DNA of 64,000 nucleotides from JOPF133 sp035505095 (GTDB lineage: Bacteria; Acidobacteriota; Terriglobia; Bryobacterales; Bryobacteraceae): assembly GCA_035505095.1 (NCBI GenBank), contig DATJRE010000533.1, positions 27,975-91,974 of the forward strand. Direction: 5' to 3'. The notes under the pieces were generated by a model, which had not been told where the DNA came from, did not search any database, and saw nothing but the letters and a program-made list of their open reading frames with translations. Both the position numbers and the translations under genes were made by a program. Positions 55,107-63,713 of the stretch are shown one piece after another (the first letter of the stretch is position 1; each line of letters begins with the position of its first letter).

Positions 55107-56423
55107 TCATTTCCCCGGCGCCCAAGTGGCTGGATCGGCAGGGGATTGCTCTCCGCTGGCCAAGTCCTTCACCTCGTGCTTGGCGGGATCGGGAAACCAG
55201 GCGTAGCGGATACCCTTGCGGGTGGCGTAGCGGATCTGGTGGCCGATTTTCTTCGACTCGTGGTAGACCTCCACGTTGAAGCCGCGATCGCGCAGGGCCC
55301 GGCCCGTTTGCATGGCCTGCTCGCGCGGCGTTTCGGGCAACTGAATCACCAGAATCTGAGTGGGGCAGGAGGCGCCGACCGCAATTTGTCCTTCCGCCAG
55401 CAGCTTGGAAAAAATGCGCGTCAGGCCTATGGACATGCCGACGCCTGGCAGGTTCTGGCGCAGAAAGCCGCCCACCAGATTGTCGTAGCGGCCGCCCGAA
55501 AACACCGAGGGATAGCCGGGGAAGGCGGACAGTTTGCCCTCGTACACCGTGCCGGTGTAGTAATCGAAACCGCGCGCCACCGAAAGATCGGCGAAGACCA
55601 CGCCCGCCGGGATGGCTTCGGCCGCCTGCATCACGAACTTCAATTCGGCGATGCCGGTGTCGAGCAATTCAGAATGCACGCCGAACTCGCGGATGCGTTC
55701 TTCGAATGAGCCATCCGGCGTGCGGATGGAAGCCAGCGCCACGCACTGCGCGGCCACCGCACTCGCAATGTGCAGATCGTCCACTAACAGGCGGTTCACT
55801 TCTTCGGCGCCGACTTTGTCCAGTTTGTCCAGGATGCGGATAGCGCCCACCACGTCGGCGATGCCCAAGCCGGTATAAAAACCTTGCAGCACCTTGCGGT
55901 TATTGATGTGCATGGTGACTGGCTCGACGTGCAGTTGCCGCAGGATTTCGTAGACGATCACCGGCAATTCGGCATCGAAGTGGAGCGACACTTCCCCGGT
56001 ATCGAGCACGTCCAGATCGCACTGGTAGAACTCGCGGAAGCGCCCTTCCTGGGGCCTTTCGCCGCGCCAGGCGCGCTGGATCTGGTAGCGCTTGAAGGGA
56101 AACGACAATTCGTTGAAATGCTGCGCCACATAGCGGGCCAGCGGCACGGTGAGATCGTAGTGCAGCGCGATTTTGGGCTCATCGCGCATCTCACCGCCGC
56201 CCAGCCGCCGGACGCCGTAGATTTCCTTGTCGGCGTCCTCGCCCTTGGAGACCAGCACGTCGACGTCCTCCACCGAAGGCGGATCGATATTGCAAAAGCC
56301 GTAGGCTTCGAAGGTGCGGCGGATGGTGTCAATCCACCGCAGTTCCACCAGGCGTTGCTCGGGGAGCCACTCGGGGAAGCCGCTCAGAGGCTTCGGTTTG
56401 ACGATTTTGCGGTCGCTGCTCAT
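55107..56423 (-). CDS. hisS: Histidine-tRNA ligase
   Basis: The 438-residue class II synthetase has motif 1 around LPEQRLVELRWIDTIRRTFE, motif 2 RAWRGERPQEGRFREFYQCD with Arg contacting ATP, the histidine-A/B elements ARGFDYYTGTVYE, and motif 3 near LPGVGMSIGLTRI. A C-terminal anticodon-binding domain follows. It charges tRNA-His. It has no Shine-Dalgarno: the 10 nt just before the ATG read ACCTCCTTTC on the coding strand, which is the anti-SD sequence itself. It lies between convergent kbl and the glycosidase-like gene on the same strand. Confidence 0.95.
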   Translation of the reverse strand: MSSDRKIVKPKPLSGFPEWLPEQRLVELRWIDTIRRTFEAYGFCNIDPPSVEDVDVLVSKGEDADKEIYGVRRLGGGEMRDEPKIALHYDLTVPLARYVAQHFNELSFPFKRYQIQRAWRGERPQEGRFREFYQCDLDVLDTGEVSLHFDAELPVIVYEILRQLHVEPVTMHINNRKVLQGFYTGLGIADVVGAIRILDKLDKVGAEEVNRLLVDDLHIASAVAAQCVALASIRTPDGSFEERIREFGVHSELLDTGIAELKFVMQAAEAIPAGVVFADLSVARGFDYYTGTVYEGKLSAFPGYPSVFSGGRYDNLVGGFLRQNLPGVGMSIGLTRIFSKLLAEGQIAVGASCPTQILVIQLPETPREQAMQTGRALRDRGFNVEVYHESKKIGHQIRYATRKGIRYAWFPDPAKHEVKDLASGEQSPADPATWAPGK

Positions 56424-56550
56424 GAAAGGAGGTACTTACAACGATAGCGAATTTCCATCACCGATCGGTGCTTTGCGGGCGCCGCAGCCAGGACCTCCCG
56501 ACCAAATCCTCGGTTGCGTGACACCCCAGCGCCGCCGCGAATCCGGGAGA

Positions 56551-58668
56551 TCATGCCGAATGGAGCGCCGCCACTTCGTAGTCCATGACCTTCGGAATGG
56601 TGAATTCGATGGCGCCCGACCCGCTGCTGAACGGCACATCGGTCTCCGCCCGCAGCAGTTCGACGCGGGTGACGCGGCGGCCCGCCGGCAGCGACATTCG
56701 CACCTTCTGCGGCCCGATGGGATAGAAGGTCCGCAGCCATCCGCGGTGCATGGCGGGGTTGGTGTAGTTGAGGACGTGCACGGCGAAACCGGCCTGGGTC
56801 TCCCAGGCGAAAGCTTCGATCACCCCTTCGCCATCGATCGTGACCGGCGGATTGGCGCCCGCTACCCAGCGGATGGAGTTTTGCAGCAGCCGCGCCAGGT
56901 CGGTATGGCCGGATCGCCACATGGTCCGCTCGATGTCGCCGGGGAAGTAGATCAGGCGGCTCTTGCCTTTCTGCCGCACCACCACGGCCGGCTCATTGGT
57001 GTGGGGCTGCAACGGGTATGACAGCTCCGGAGGGTAGGCCACGAAGCCGGGCACCACGCTCAGAACCGGGGCCTCCACCGGGGCAATGGGAATCCGGTTT
57101 TGGGCGCCGGGAATCCAGTGGGTGTTGGAGAATCCGGCCAGGATCTCATGGGGCTTCTCGATGCGCGCCAGGTAGGCATTCCCTGTGGTGCCGATGATTT
57201 CCCCGGCCTTGCGAATGCCCAGCACCTCGGCCAGGCCGAAATCCTGGCGGCGCTGGTTGCGCTCGGTATACATGCTGGTTTCGAAGGTGGCCAGGAGCGA
57301 CCCTCCGGCGTCCACGTATTCGCGCAATTGCCGGCACTGGGCGTCGCTCAGCAGCGCGATGTTGGGCAGCACCAGCGCGGAATACTTCGCCAGGTCTTTG
57401 GGCGCCAGCTTGTCTTCATGCACGAAATCGAACAGGAAGCGGCCTTCGAGCAGGGCGTAGTAGATTCCGTCCAGGTACTCCCGCATCAGCGCCCCGCGCG
57501 GGGGCTTGTAGAACAGTTGGGTCCGCTGGCCCATCACCACGCCCAGGTTGGCGATGGAGCGCTTGTTGATGAAATGGACGTCATGGCGAGCCATCCAGTT
57601 GAAATAGGTTTGGGCCGGCTCCAGCCAGCGGCGGTCTTCGCCCATGCCATTTTCGCCGCCGATGATGTGGTGATAGGGCGCCATTCCCGATGCCAGCGTC
57701 TCGTCAAACCACATCTGTTCTTCCTGCCGCGATTTGTACACATTGCGCCAGCGGGGCGTTCCGGTGGACCAGGCCGCGGTCACGTTGGTGGACATCTTGC
57801 CTTCCTGCACGGCGTTGCAGACCCGGCCCTGCAGCGCGCAGCCCCAGATGGGCGTGTCGTCACCGCCGCGGCCCTGGTTATCGCACTGGAACCACTCGCA
57901 GATCTCGCCAAGTTTCACCAGGTCCACCGTGGAGCGGACGCCGCCGCCGAGGTTGGCGAAATAGAAGTTGGCCGCCCGCTTCTGCTTGGCGATGGAATCG
58001 TACAACTTCCACAGGTAGACGGAGCGTTCGTTGAACTGATCCCAATACTCGATGCTTCCCGCCGGCGGCAATTGCCGGCACTGCTGGCAATGGCAGACCG
58101 GCAGTGCGCCCAGAGGCGGCCAGGCGTTGGTGTAGAGACCGTCGATGTCATACAGCGAATTCACCTCGCGCATGATGGCCGGCACGTAATCGGTCATGTA
58201 GGTGGTGAACATGCAGGTGCGGAACAGGCGTGGGTCCTCGGTGTGGTGTACCGGATTGTCCTGCGCATCGCGCTGGAACCACTCGGGGTGGGCCGTTACG
58301 GCGTCCTCCCAGTTGAGATCCGGGCTCATCCGCGCAATCACGTGCAGGCCGCGTTTTTTGGCCGCGGCGCAGCAATCGCCGAAGAAGTCGCGGGCGCCCA
58401 GGAACTTGCCCTTGCGGTGGTAGGGAACCTTGGTCTGGTAGAACGCCAGAATGCCGGTGACGCTCACCAGCACGGCGTCCACCTTGAGGCTGGCCCAGTA
58501 GTCCGCCCATTGCTCCACGTCAAGCACCACCGGATCGTGTTCGGTCATATTGGTCTGGCCGACCCGGCGGATCTTGCGCTGCCAGGGCACAGCCGTTTCG
58601 GCCGCGAATAAAGAGCCGGCCACGGCGGCGGCGGGCACCGCGATGAAGTCGCGTCGATTCAAGTCCAT
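56551..58668 (-). CDS. Secreted glycosidase-like protein with Tat-type signal (beta-galactosidase trimerisation-like region)
   Basis: The 705-residue protein has a twin-arginine signal (NRRDFIAVPAAAVAGSLFA). An N-terminal barrel of the putative glycosyl hydrolase/alpha-amylase-like type follows (ARDFFGDCCAAAKKRGLHVI, ARMSPDLNWEDA, YDIDGLYTNAWPPLG, a CHCQQC metal-site-like cysteine cluster). The middle domain resembles the glutamine amidotransferase-like trimerisation region of GH42 (YSALVLPNIALLSDAQCRQL, REYVDAGGSLLATFETSMY), and a C-terminal beta domain ends it. The substrate is unknown; similar proteins occur in acidobacterial and planctomycete genomes. The ATG at 58668 is chosen for the Tat signal; the longer frame adds nothing recognisable. 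Confidence 0.8.
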   Translation of the reverse strand: MDLNRRDFIAVPAAAVAGSLFAAETAVPWQRKIRRVGQTNMTEHDPVVLDVEQWADYWASLKVDAVLVSVTGILAFYQTKVPYHRKGKFLGARDFFGDCCAAAKKRGLHVIARMSPDLNWEDAVTAHPEWFQRDAQDNPVHHTEDPRLFRTCMFTTYMTDYVPAIMREVNSLYDIDGLYTNAWPPLGALPVCHCQQCRQLPPAGSIEYWDQFNERSVYLWKLYDSIAKQKRAANFYFANLGGGVRSTVDLVKLGEICEWFQCDNQGRGGDDTPIWGCALQGRVCNAVQEGKMSTNVTAAWSTGTPRWRNVYKSRQEEQMWFDETLASGMAPYHHIIGGENGMGEDRRWLEPAQTYFNWMARHDVHFINKRSIANLGVVMGQRTQLFYKPPRGALMREYLDGIYYALLEGRFLFDFVHEDKLAPKDLAKYSALVLPNIALLSDAQCRQLREYVDAGGSLLATFETSMYTERNQRRQDFGLAEVLGIRKAGEIIGTTGNAYLARIEKPHEILAGFSNTHWIPGAQNRIPIAPVEAPVLSVVPGFVAYPPELSYPLQPHTNEPAVVVRQKGKSRLIYFPGDIERTMWRSGHTDLARLLQNSIRWVAGANPPVTIDGEGVIEAFAWETQAGFAVHVLNYTNPAMHRGWLRTFYPIGPQKVRMSLPAGRRVTRVELLRAETDVPFSSGSGAIEFTIPKVMDYEVAALHSA

Positions 58669-59473
58669 TGCGAAGGTTAGATTACCACTTCGCGGAACCG
58701 GCATTGGGGCTGCGGTGGTGCGGCTGGCGCGGCCTGTTGGGCGCATCCAACTCCTTCTGGGATATACTCGACCCAGGATGGAGAGCCAGTCTCACGCCTG
58801 ACCACCCGGTGGATACCAGTGAGGTCAATCGTACCGAGGTCTTCGAGAAGTGGTTCAACGGAGCGTTCACAAACACCGGCGCGGTCCAGGACCGGCGCAA
58901 GGCTTCGAGGAGTTTATCCGGAACGAGCCGCGGGTCAAATCCATGTTCGTATGGGTGGCCCACCACAGCTAGCGATACCTCCGGAGGTTGGTTGCGAGCC
59001 TACAGTGGGCGCTATCGCCTTCACAATACTTGGCCCAGCGTGGACACCCAAATCGAGTGCCTTGGAAAAGATCCGGACCACCTGCGTTTCAACCCGGGCC
59101 GTGCGGCCGTCATCACCAGCGTCTCTGTCAAGAAACGGGCAAAGTTGCCGGATGGGACGCCGTATGGGAATCCGGGCATCCAGTGCCTGGATCGGGTGGA
59201 TGGCGCCCGGAGTGGAGATTCCGGCCATTCCGGCGGATTCCGGCCACGTGCTGGTTCGGCGTTCAACGATGAGGGGCTGGAATGAGAGTTGACCGTCTCT
59301 TTTCAGGCGCGCCCGTCCCCGGTGGACCTGGGGGAATTGAGCGGCAATCCCATCCGCGAACTGCCCGTTCGGCGCCGTTTAGACGGGCGATAGGCCGTGC
59401 GTCTGGCGATGCCGTGGTTGGGAATCCGAGCGCTGGGTGGCGATCTGGACCGTATGCGCGAAGGGTGGGGGCG
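58669..59473 (+). other. Non-coding interval with gene remnants
   Basis: No intact gene is seen on either strand. Besides the toxin-like fragment (listed separately), the stretch 58901-58972 reads GFEEFIRNEPRVKSMFVWVA in one frame and ends in a stop. It looks like a leftover of a real gene that I cannot name. Downstream to 59473 only GC-driven open frames occur. Confidence 0.45.
58809..58874 (+). pseudogene. Fragment of a RelE/HigB-type toxin N terminus
   Basis: A 22-codon stretch opening with GTG reads SEVNRTEVFEKWFNG, the typical start of RelE/ParE-superfamily toxins of the HigB/Gp49 type. After it the similarity ends and the frame runs into unrelated sequence. No antitoxin gene is next to it. 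This is a short remnant only. Confidence 0.4.
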
Positions 59474-60358
59474 ATGTTGCGCGGCTGCGTGATCGGAATT
59501 GTATTGCTGCGCGGACTTCCTGCCCAATGCCAGGATGCGGATGCCGCGCGGCTTCTCGAAGAGGCCAACACCAGCTACCGGCAGCTTCGTTCTGACGATG
59601 CCGTGCGCCTCTACCGCGACTACCTGAAGCTCTGTCCGCAACGCGCGGACGTCCGTGTCTTCTTAGGCGCGGCGCTGCTGAATCTCAACCGGCTCGATGA
59701 GGCCCTCGCCGAGGCGCAGCGTGCACTCAAGCAGGATGCCCGTATGGCGAAGGCGTACGTCCTTGAGGGCCGGGTCTACAGCGCGCGGCAACAGTGGGAC
59801 CTCGCGGCAGGCTGTTTCGAGAAAGCGGTGGCCCTCCAACCAAACGACTCCGACGCCTGGTATTTCGCCGGGCGAGCCGCGTGCGAAGCCGACCACTGCC
59901 AGAAGGCCGTGGAGGATTTCCGGTCCGCCCTGCAATTTGCCCCTCGCGAATCCCGCGTCTATGAGGGCCTCGGACTGGCTTACGAAACACTCGGGCAATC
60001 TGCCGAGGCCGAGCGCGCGTACCGGCAGGCCCTGCAACTGGAAAGCTCTTCCTACCGGCCGGCGTTCGCGCTGGGACAGTTCCTCTTCAAGCAAGGGCGA
60101 GGCCCGGAGAGCCTGCCCTACTTCGAAACCGCTCTGCGGCTGGCGCCCGACTCCGCGGAGGTTCGCTTTGAGTTCGGCCGGGCCCTGTACCAAATGGGCA
60201 AGGGCAGCCAGGCAAAGCAGATTCTGGAGCAGGGCCTGCCGACTCACGATTGTCGTCTCTACAACCTGCTAGCGAAGATCCTGCGCCAGGGCGGAGAGGG
60301 CGCCGACGCCGACCGGCAACTGGCGGCGTGGCGGCGCTGTGTCTCGGAGCCGAACTGA
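59474..60358 (+). CDS. Secreted tetratricopeptide-repeat protein
   Basis: The 294-residue protein has a signal peptide (MLRGCVIGIVLLRGLPAQCQ). About seven TPR units follow from residue ~30 (for example AKAYVLEGRVYSARQQWDLA, DAWYFAGRAACEADHCQKAV, SRVYEGLGLAYETLGQSAEA). It is probably a periplasmic scaffold. The open frame upstream of 59474 lacks a ribosome site. Its TGA overlaps the ATG of the CRTAC1-like gene (TGATG), so the two are translationally coupled and likely act together. This TPR plus CRTAC1 pairing recurs in Acidobacteriota and Planctomycetes. Confidence 0.85.
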   Translation: MLRGCVIGIVLLRGLPAQCQDADAARLLEEANTSYRQLRSDDAVRLYRDYLKLCPQRADVRVFLGAALLNLNRLDEALAEAQRALKQDARMAKAYVLEGRVYSARQQWDLAAGCFEKAVALQPNDSDAWYFAGRAACEADHCQKAVEDFRSALQFAPRESRVYEGLGLAYETLGQSAEAERAYRQALQLESSSYRPAFALGQFLFKQGRGPESLPYFETALRLAPDSAEVRFEFGRALYQMGKGSQAKQILEQGLPTHDCRLYNLLAKILRQGGEGADADRQLAAWRRCVSEPN

Positions 60359-62022
60359 TGGGAGCGCATCCGAAATGGGCCTTCGTGCTGGCCTCGGCCG
60401 CACTGCTGGCGCTTGCCGTCCGCCCGCAATCGCGCGCCGCGGAAGCCGGCGCCATCCGCTTCGAAGATGTGACCTCCCGCAGCGGCGTCCGATTCGTCCT
60501 CGAGAACTCCGCGACCGCGAACCGTCACCAGATCGAAACCATGCCCGGGGGCGTGGCCGTCTTCGACTTCGACAACGATGGATTGCCCGATATCTTTTTC
60601 GCCAACGGAGCCGAGCAGCCATCGTTGAAGAAGACCGGTTCGCGGTTTTCCAACCGGCTCTATCGCAACAAAGGAAATTGGACCTTCGAGGATGTTACAG
60701 CCAAGGCCGGCGTGGCGGGCGACGGGTATGACATAGGCGCCGCGGCCGGCGATTATGACAACGACGGTAACGTGGACTTGTTCGTGTTCGGCGTCAATCA
60801 TAATGCTTTGTACCGTAATCGTGGGGACGGAACCTTCGAAGATGTAACCCGGAAGGCTGGCCTCGAATCTACCCAGTGGGCGGTATCCGCAGCCTGGGCG
60901 GACTTCGACAACGATGGAAGGCTGGATTTGTTCGTGGTCTACTATGTCAAGTGGGATCCCGCCCGGGAGCCTTGGTGTGGCACGGGAACCGTCCGGACTT
61001 ACTGCCACCCTCGTTTCTACCAGCCCTTGCAAAACCGCCTGTACCACAACAACGGCGACGGAACCTTCACCGATGTCTCCGCCCGTTCGGGCATCGCCGC
61101 TTCGCCCGGCAAGGGCATGGGGGTTGCGGTGGCCGACTACGATCACGATGGCTGGATGGATATCTTCGTCGCCAACGACACCGTTCCCAATTCGCTTTTT
61201 CACAACGAACGCAACGGCCGGTTTACCGAGGTTGCGATGAATGCGGGCGTGGGGCTGAACGATGACGGCGTTGCCCTTTCGTCAATGGGGGTGGATTTTC
61301 GCGACCTCGACAACGATGGCAATGAAGATATTTTCGTGACGGCCCTCTTCGGTGAGACGTTCACCTGGTTCCGCAACCTGGGCCGCGGGGTCTTCATGGA
61401 CGCCACGTACAAGAGCCGGATCGGGCGAATCAGCGGGACCCACAACGGTTGGGGCGCCGGTGTTTACGATTTCGACAACGACGGCTGGAAGGACATCTTC
61501 GTGGCTTGCGGCGACGTACAGACCAACACCGATCAGTTCTCCGATCGCCAGCCCCGCGAGCCGAACCTCGTGCTCCGGAACCTGCGGAACGGCACTTTCG
61601 ATTCCTCCGAAACGGGCACGCCCGCCCTGCATCGCGGCGTGGCCTTTGCCGACTTCGATGGCGATGGCCGAGTGGACGCAGTGGTCACACGCCTGAACGA
61701 GCCCGCCATATTGTTGCGCAACGTGACGGAGTCCGCCAATCACTGGCTGAACCTGCGCCTTAAGGGACGCGCGAGCAATCGGGAGGCCATTGGCGCGCGG
61801 GTGGTTCTCTCGACGGCCGGCGGCCAACAGGTCAATCATGTGACATCGGCAGTAGGGTACGCGTCCTCCAGCGACCCGGTGGTGCATTTCGGCCTTGGAT
61901 CCGAGACTGTGGCGCGACAGGTCGATATCGAGTGGCCCAGCGGGCGCAAGCAGGTCTTGCGCAATGTAGCGGCCGACCGCCTGATCGACGTCGAGGAACC
62001 GGGCGCGGCAGTCAAGCGGTAG
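60358..62022 (+). CDS. CRTAC1-like protein with VCBS/FG-GAP repeats and ASPIC/UnbV domain
   Basis: The 554-residue protein has a signal peptide (FVLASAALLALAVRPQSRAA). At least seven VCBS/FG-GAP calcium-binding repeats follow (FDFDNDGLPDIFF, YDNDGNVDLFV, FDNDGRLDLFV, YDHDGWMDIFV, LDNDGNEDIFV, FDNDGWKDIFV, FDGDGRVDAVV). An ASPIC/UnbV domain ends the protein (IGARVVLSTAGGQQVNHVTS, VVHFGLGSETVARQVDIEWP). Each DxDxDG loop should bind calcium. It likely folds as a secreted beta-propeller with adhesive or binding function; the ligand is not known. Its start overlaps the TPR gene stop. Confidence 0.9.
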   Translation: MGAHPKWAFVLASAALLALAVRPQSRAAEAGAIRFEDVTSRSGVRFVLENSATANRHQIETMPGGVAVFDFDNDGLPDIFFANGAEQPSLKKTGSRFSNRLYRNKGNWTFEDVTAKAGVAGDGYDIGAAAGDYDNDGNVDLFVFGVNHNALYRNRGDGTFEDVTRKAGLESTQWAVSAAWADFDNDGRLDLFVVYYVKWDPAREPWCGTGTVRTYCHPRFYQPLQNRLYHNNGDGTFTDVSARSGIAASPGKGMGVAVADYDHDGWMDIFVANDTVPNSLFHNERNGRFTEVAMNAGVGLNDDGVALSSMGVDFRDLDNDGNEDIFVTALFGETFTWFRNLGRGVFMDATYKSRIGRISGTHNGWGAGVYDFDNDGWKDIFVACGDVQTNTDQFSDRQPREPNLVLRNLRNGTFDSSETGTPALHRGVAFADFDGDGRVDAVVTRLNEPAILLRNVTESANHWLNLRLKGRASNREAIGARVVLSTAGGQQVNHVTSAVGYASSSDPVVHFGLGSETVARQVDIEWPSGRKQVLRNVAADRLIDVEEPGAAVKR

Positions 62023-62646
62023 CTTGTACACACGACAGGGAATGCGATGGCTGGAACCAAGGGTCTGTCCACCTTCCGTTGGATGAGCGTGAAGGCGGGC
62101 GCGTTCCGCCGGGCAGCACGGAACCCAGCCTGTACGGAACACCGGGGGGCGACCCGCACGCCGGGATCTTCGATGAAACTGCAGATGAAAAGGGAGGCGG
62201 CGCAAAGTTGAACCGGAAGGCCGATTGAGGGCCAGGCGAGTTGGCATGGAGGAGTTTATTAAACTGGCGGTTTTGCCATAGGTTTTCGACGCTCGGGGCC
62301 ATTTTGGGCCGATTTTGATGGCTTGACAGTATCGCAAATTCTGGAAGTGGTTTAAAATCAAAGAAGCACAAAATGTCGGGGCGTAGCGCAGCCTGGTAGC
62401 GCACCTGCCTTGGGCGCATCCCATCCGGCTCCAACGGTTCTTTTAATTCTCCGCACTTCTTAGTGTTTTCAATAATTTGGGGAATCTGCTTTTCGCTCAA
62501 AGCTAACCCCAGCGGCTTCAACACGACGAGTTTAGACACGGTTTTGGCACGGTTGGGTAGTGAATACTTTCGGCCAAGTCGGGGAAAGCAACAAGCTGCG
62601 TGTGGAGTCTCAAAGGTGAACCACGACCATAGAGGAAATAAAGCGA
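62023..62646 (+). other. Interval with tRNA remnant upstream of the DUF1016 gene
   Basis: Outside the tRNA-Pro fragment, no convincing gene is seen on either strand. The composition shifts: from about 62230 the DNA is clearly more A/T-rich than the rest of the window, and this continues into the DUF1016 gene. It probably marks the boundary of transferred DNA. Confidence 0.45.
62377..62418 (+). pseudogene. Truncated tRNA-Pro(TGG), 5' half only
   Basis: CGGGGCGTA GCGC AGCCTGGTA GCGC A CCTGC CTTGGGC GCA reproduces the acceptor 5' strand, D arm, and anticodon stem and loop (anticodon TGG at 62411-62413) of a bacterial tRNA-Pro. After GCA the match ends. There is no anticodon 3' stem, T arm, or CGCCCCG acceptor strand downstream in the window. 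It is a broken tRNA gene, possibly the scar of an insertion or deletion. Confidence 0.75.
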
Positions 62647-63681
62647 ATGGAACCGCTAGTGCCAAACAGCTACGGCCAATTCCTCGCAGAATTGAAGAGC
62701 CGGATTCAAGCGGCGCAACTGCGCGCATCTCTCGCGGTCAACCGGGAACTCGTCCTGCTGTACTGGCGGATTGGTCGCGATATTCTCGATCGACAAAAGC
62801 GTGAAAAGTGGGGCGCCAAGGTGATCGATCGGCTGGCGACGGACCTGAAGCGATCGTTCCCTGACATGAAGGGACTCTCGCCCCGAAACCTGAAGTATAT
62901 GCGTGCTTTCGCGGAAGCGTGGCCTGCGGAGCCAATTGTGCAAGCTGTGCTTGCACAAATCACTTGGTACCACAACCTCGCCATCCTCGAAAAGCTGGCT
63001 ACGTCCGAGGATCGCATCTGGTACGCAAAGGCGACAATTCAGCATGGCTGGAGCCGCAATGTGCTCGTGCTCCAAATCGAAGCAGGGCGGATGCACCGGC
63101 AAGGCAAAGCGGTTGCGAATTTCGATCGCACGCTTCCTTCGCCGCAGTCCGACCTGGCACGCGACATTACGAAAGACCCTTATAATTTCGATTTCCTTAC
63201 GTTGCGCGCCGATGCCCACGAACGCGATCTGGAGCGCGGGTTGCTTGATCACCTCCGGCAGTTTCTGCTGGAACTGGGCGTCGGCTTCGCGTTCGTGGAG
63301 AGTCAGTATCGGCTCACCATCGGTAACGAGGACTTCTTCATCGATCTCCTCTTCTATCACCTCAAACTACGGGCTTTTGTCGTGGTGGATCTGAAGATGA
63401 CGGCGTTTGAACCGGAGTTCGCCGGCAAGATGAACTTCTACCTCTCAGCCGTCAACGACCTACTGCGTCACCCCGATGACCAGCCAAGCATCGGCATGAT
63501 TCTTTGCAAGACCCGAAATCGCTTCGTCGCTGAGTATGCGCTTCGCGATATTAACAAGCCCATCGGAATATCCGAGTACCGGCTAGCCGAGAGTCTTCCG
63601 GAGAAATTGAAAGGCAGCCTGCCCACGATTGAAGAATTGGAAAGCGAACTAGGCAGTGCCTCGGCCAGAGAGTCTGAGTGA
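62647..63681 (+). CDS. PDDEXK nuclease family protein, YhcG type (DUF1016)
   Basis: The 344-residue protein has the YhcG architecture. An N-terminal helical domain has LRASLAVNRELVLLYWRIGR, FPDMKGLSPRNLKYMRAFAE and ITWYHNLAILEKL. A C-terminal PDDEXK-like nuclease domain has FVESQYRLTIGNEDFFIDLL, YHLKLRAFVVVDLKM and FAGKMNFYLSAVNDLLRH. The nuclease core shows Asp in FFIDLLF and a D.K pair in VVDLKM where E.K is common. The family is spread by mobile elements and is proposed to act in DNA processing or defence. It lies 230 bp after the truncated tRNA-Pro, consistent with recent arrival. Confidence 0.9.
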   Translation: MEPLVPNSYGQFLAELKSRIQAAQLRASLAVNRELVLLYWRIGRDILDRQKREKWGAKVIDRLATDLKRSFPDMKGLSPRNLKYMRAFAEAWPAEPIVQAVLAQITWYHNLAILEKLATSEDRIWYAKATIQHGWSRNVLVLQIEAGRMHRQGKAVANFDRTLPSPQSDLARDITKDPYNFDFLTLRADAHERDLERGLLDHLRQFLLELGVGFAFVESQYRLTIGNEDFFIDLLFYHLKLRAFVVVDLKMTAFEPEFAGKMNFYLSAVNDLLRHPDDQPSIGMILCKTRNRFVAEYALRDINKPIGISEYRLAESLPEKLKGSLPTIEELESELGSASARESE

Positions 63682-63713
63682 ACTCCATGATGGAGGGGCC
63701 GCTTGCCCGGTGA

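Noticed and set aside
62323..62358. TTGACA and TAAAAT as a promoter for the tRNA-Pro remnant
   Set aside because: The spacer would be 24 nt, far from the usual 17, so I do not call it a promoter.
62012..62728. 238-codon minus-strand frame across the tRNA remnant
   Set aside because: It reads through the tRNA fragment and the DUF1016 start and shows no domain.
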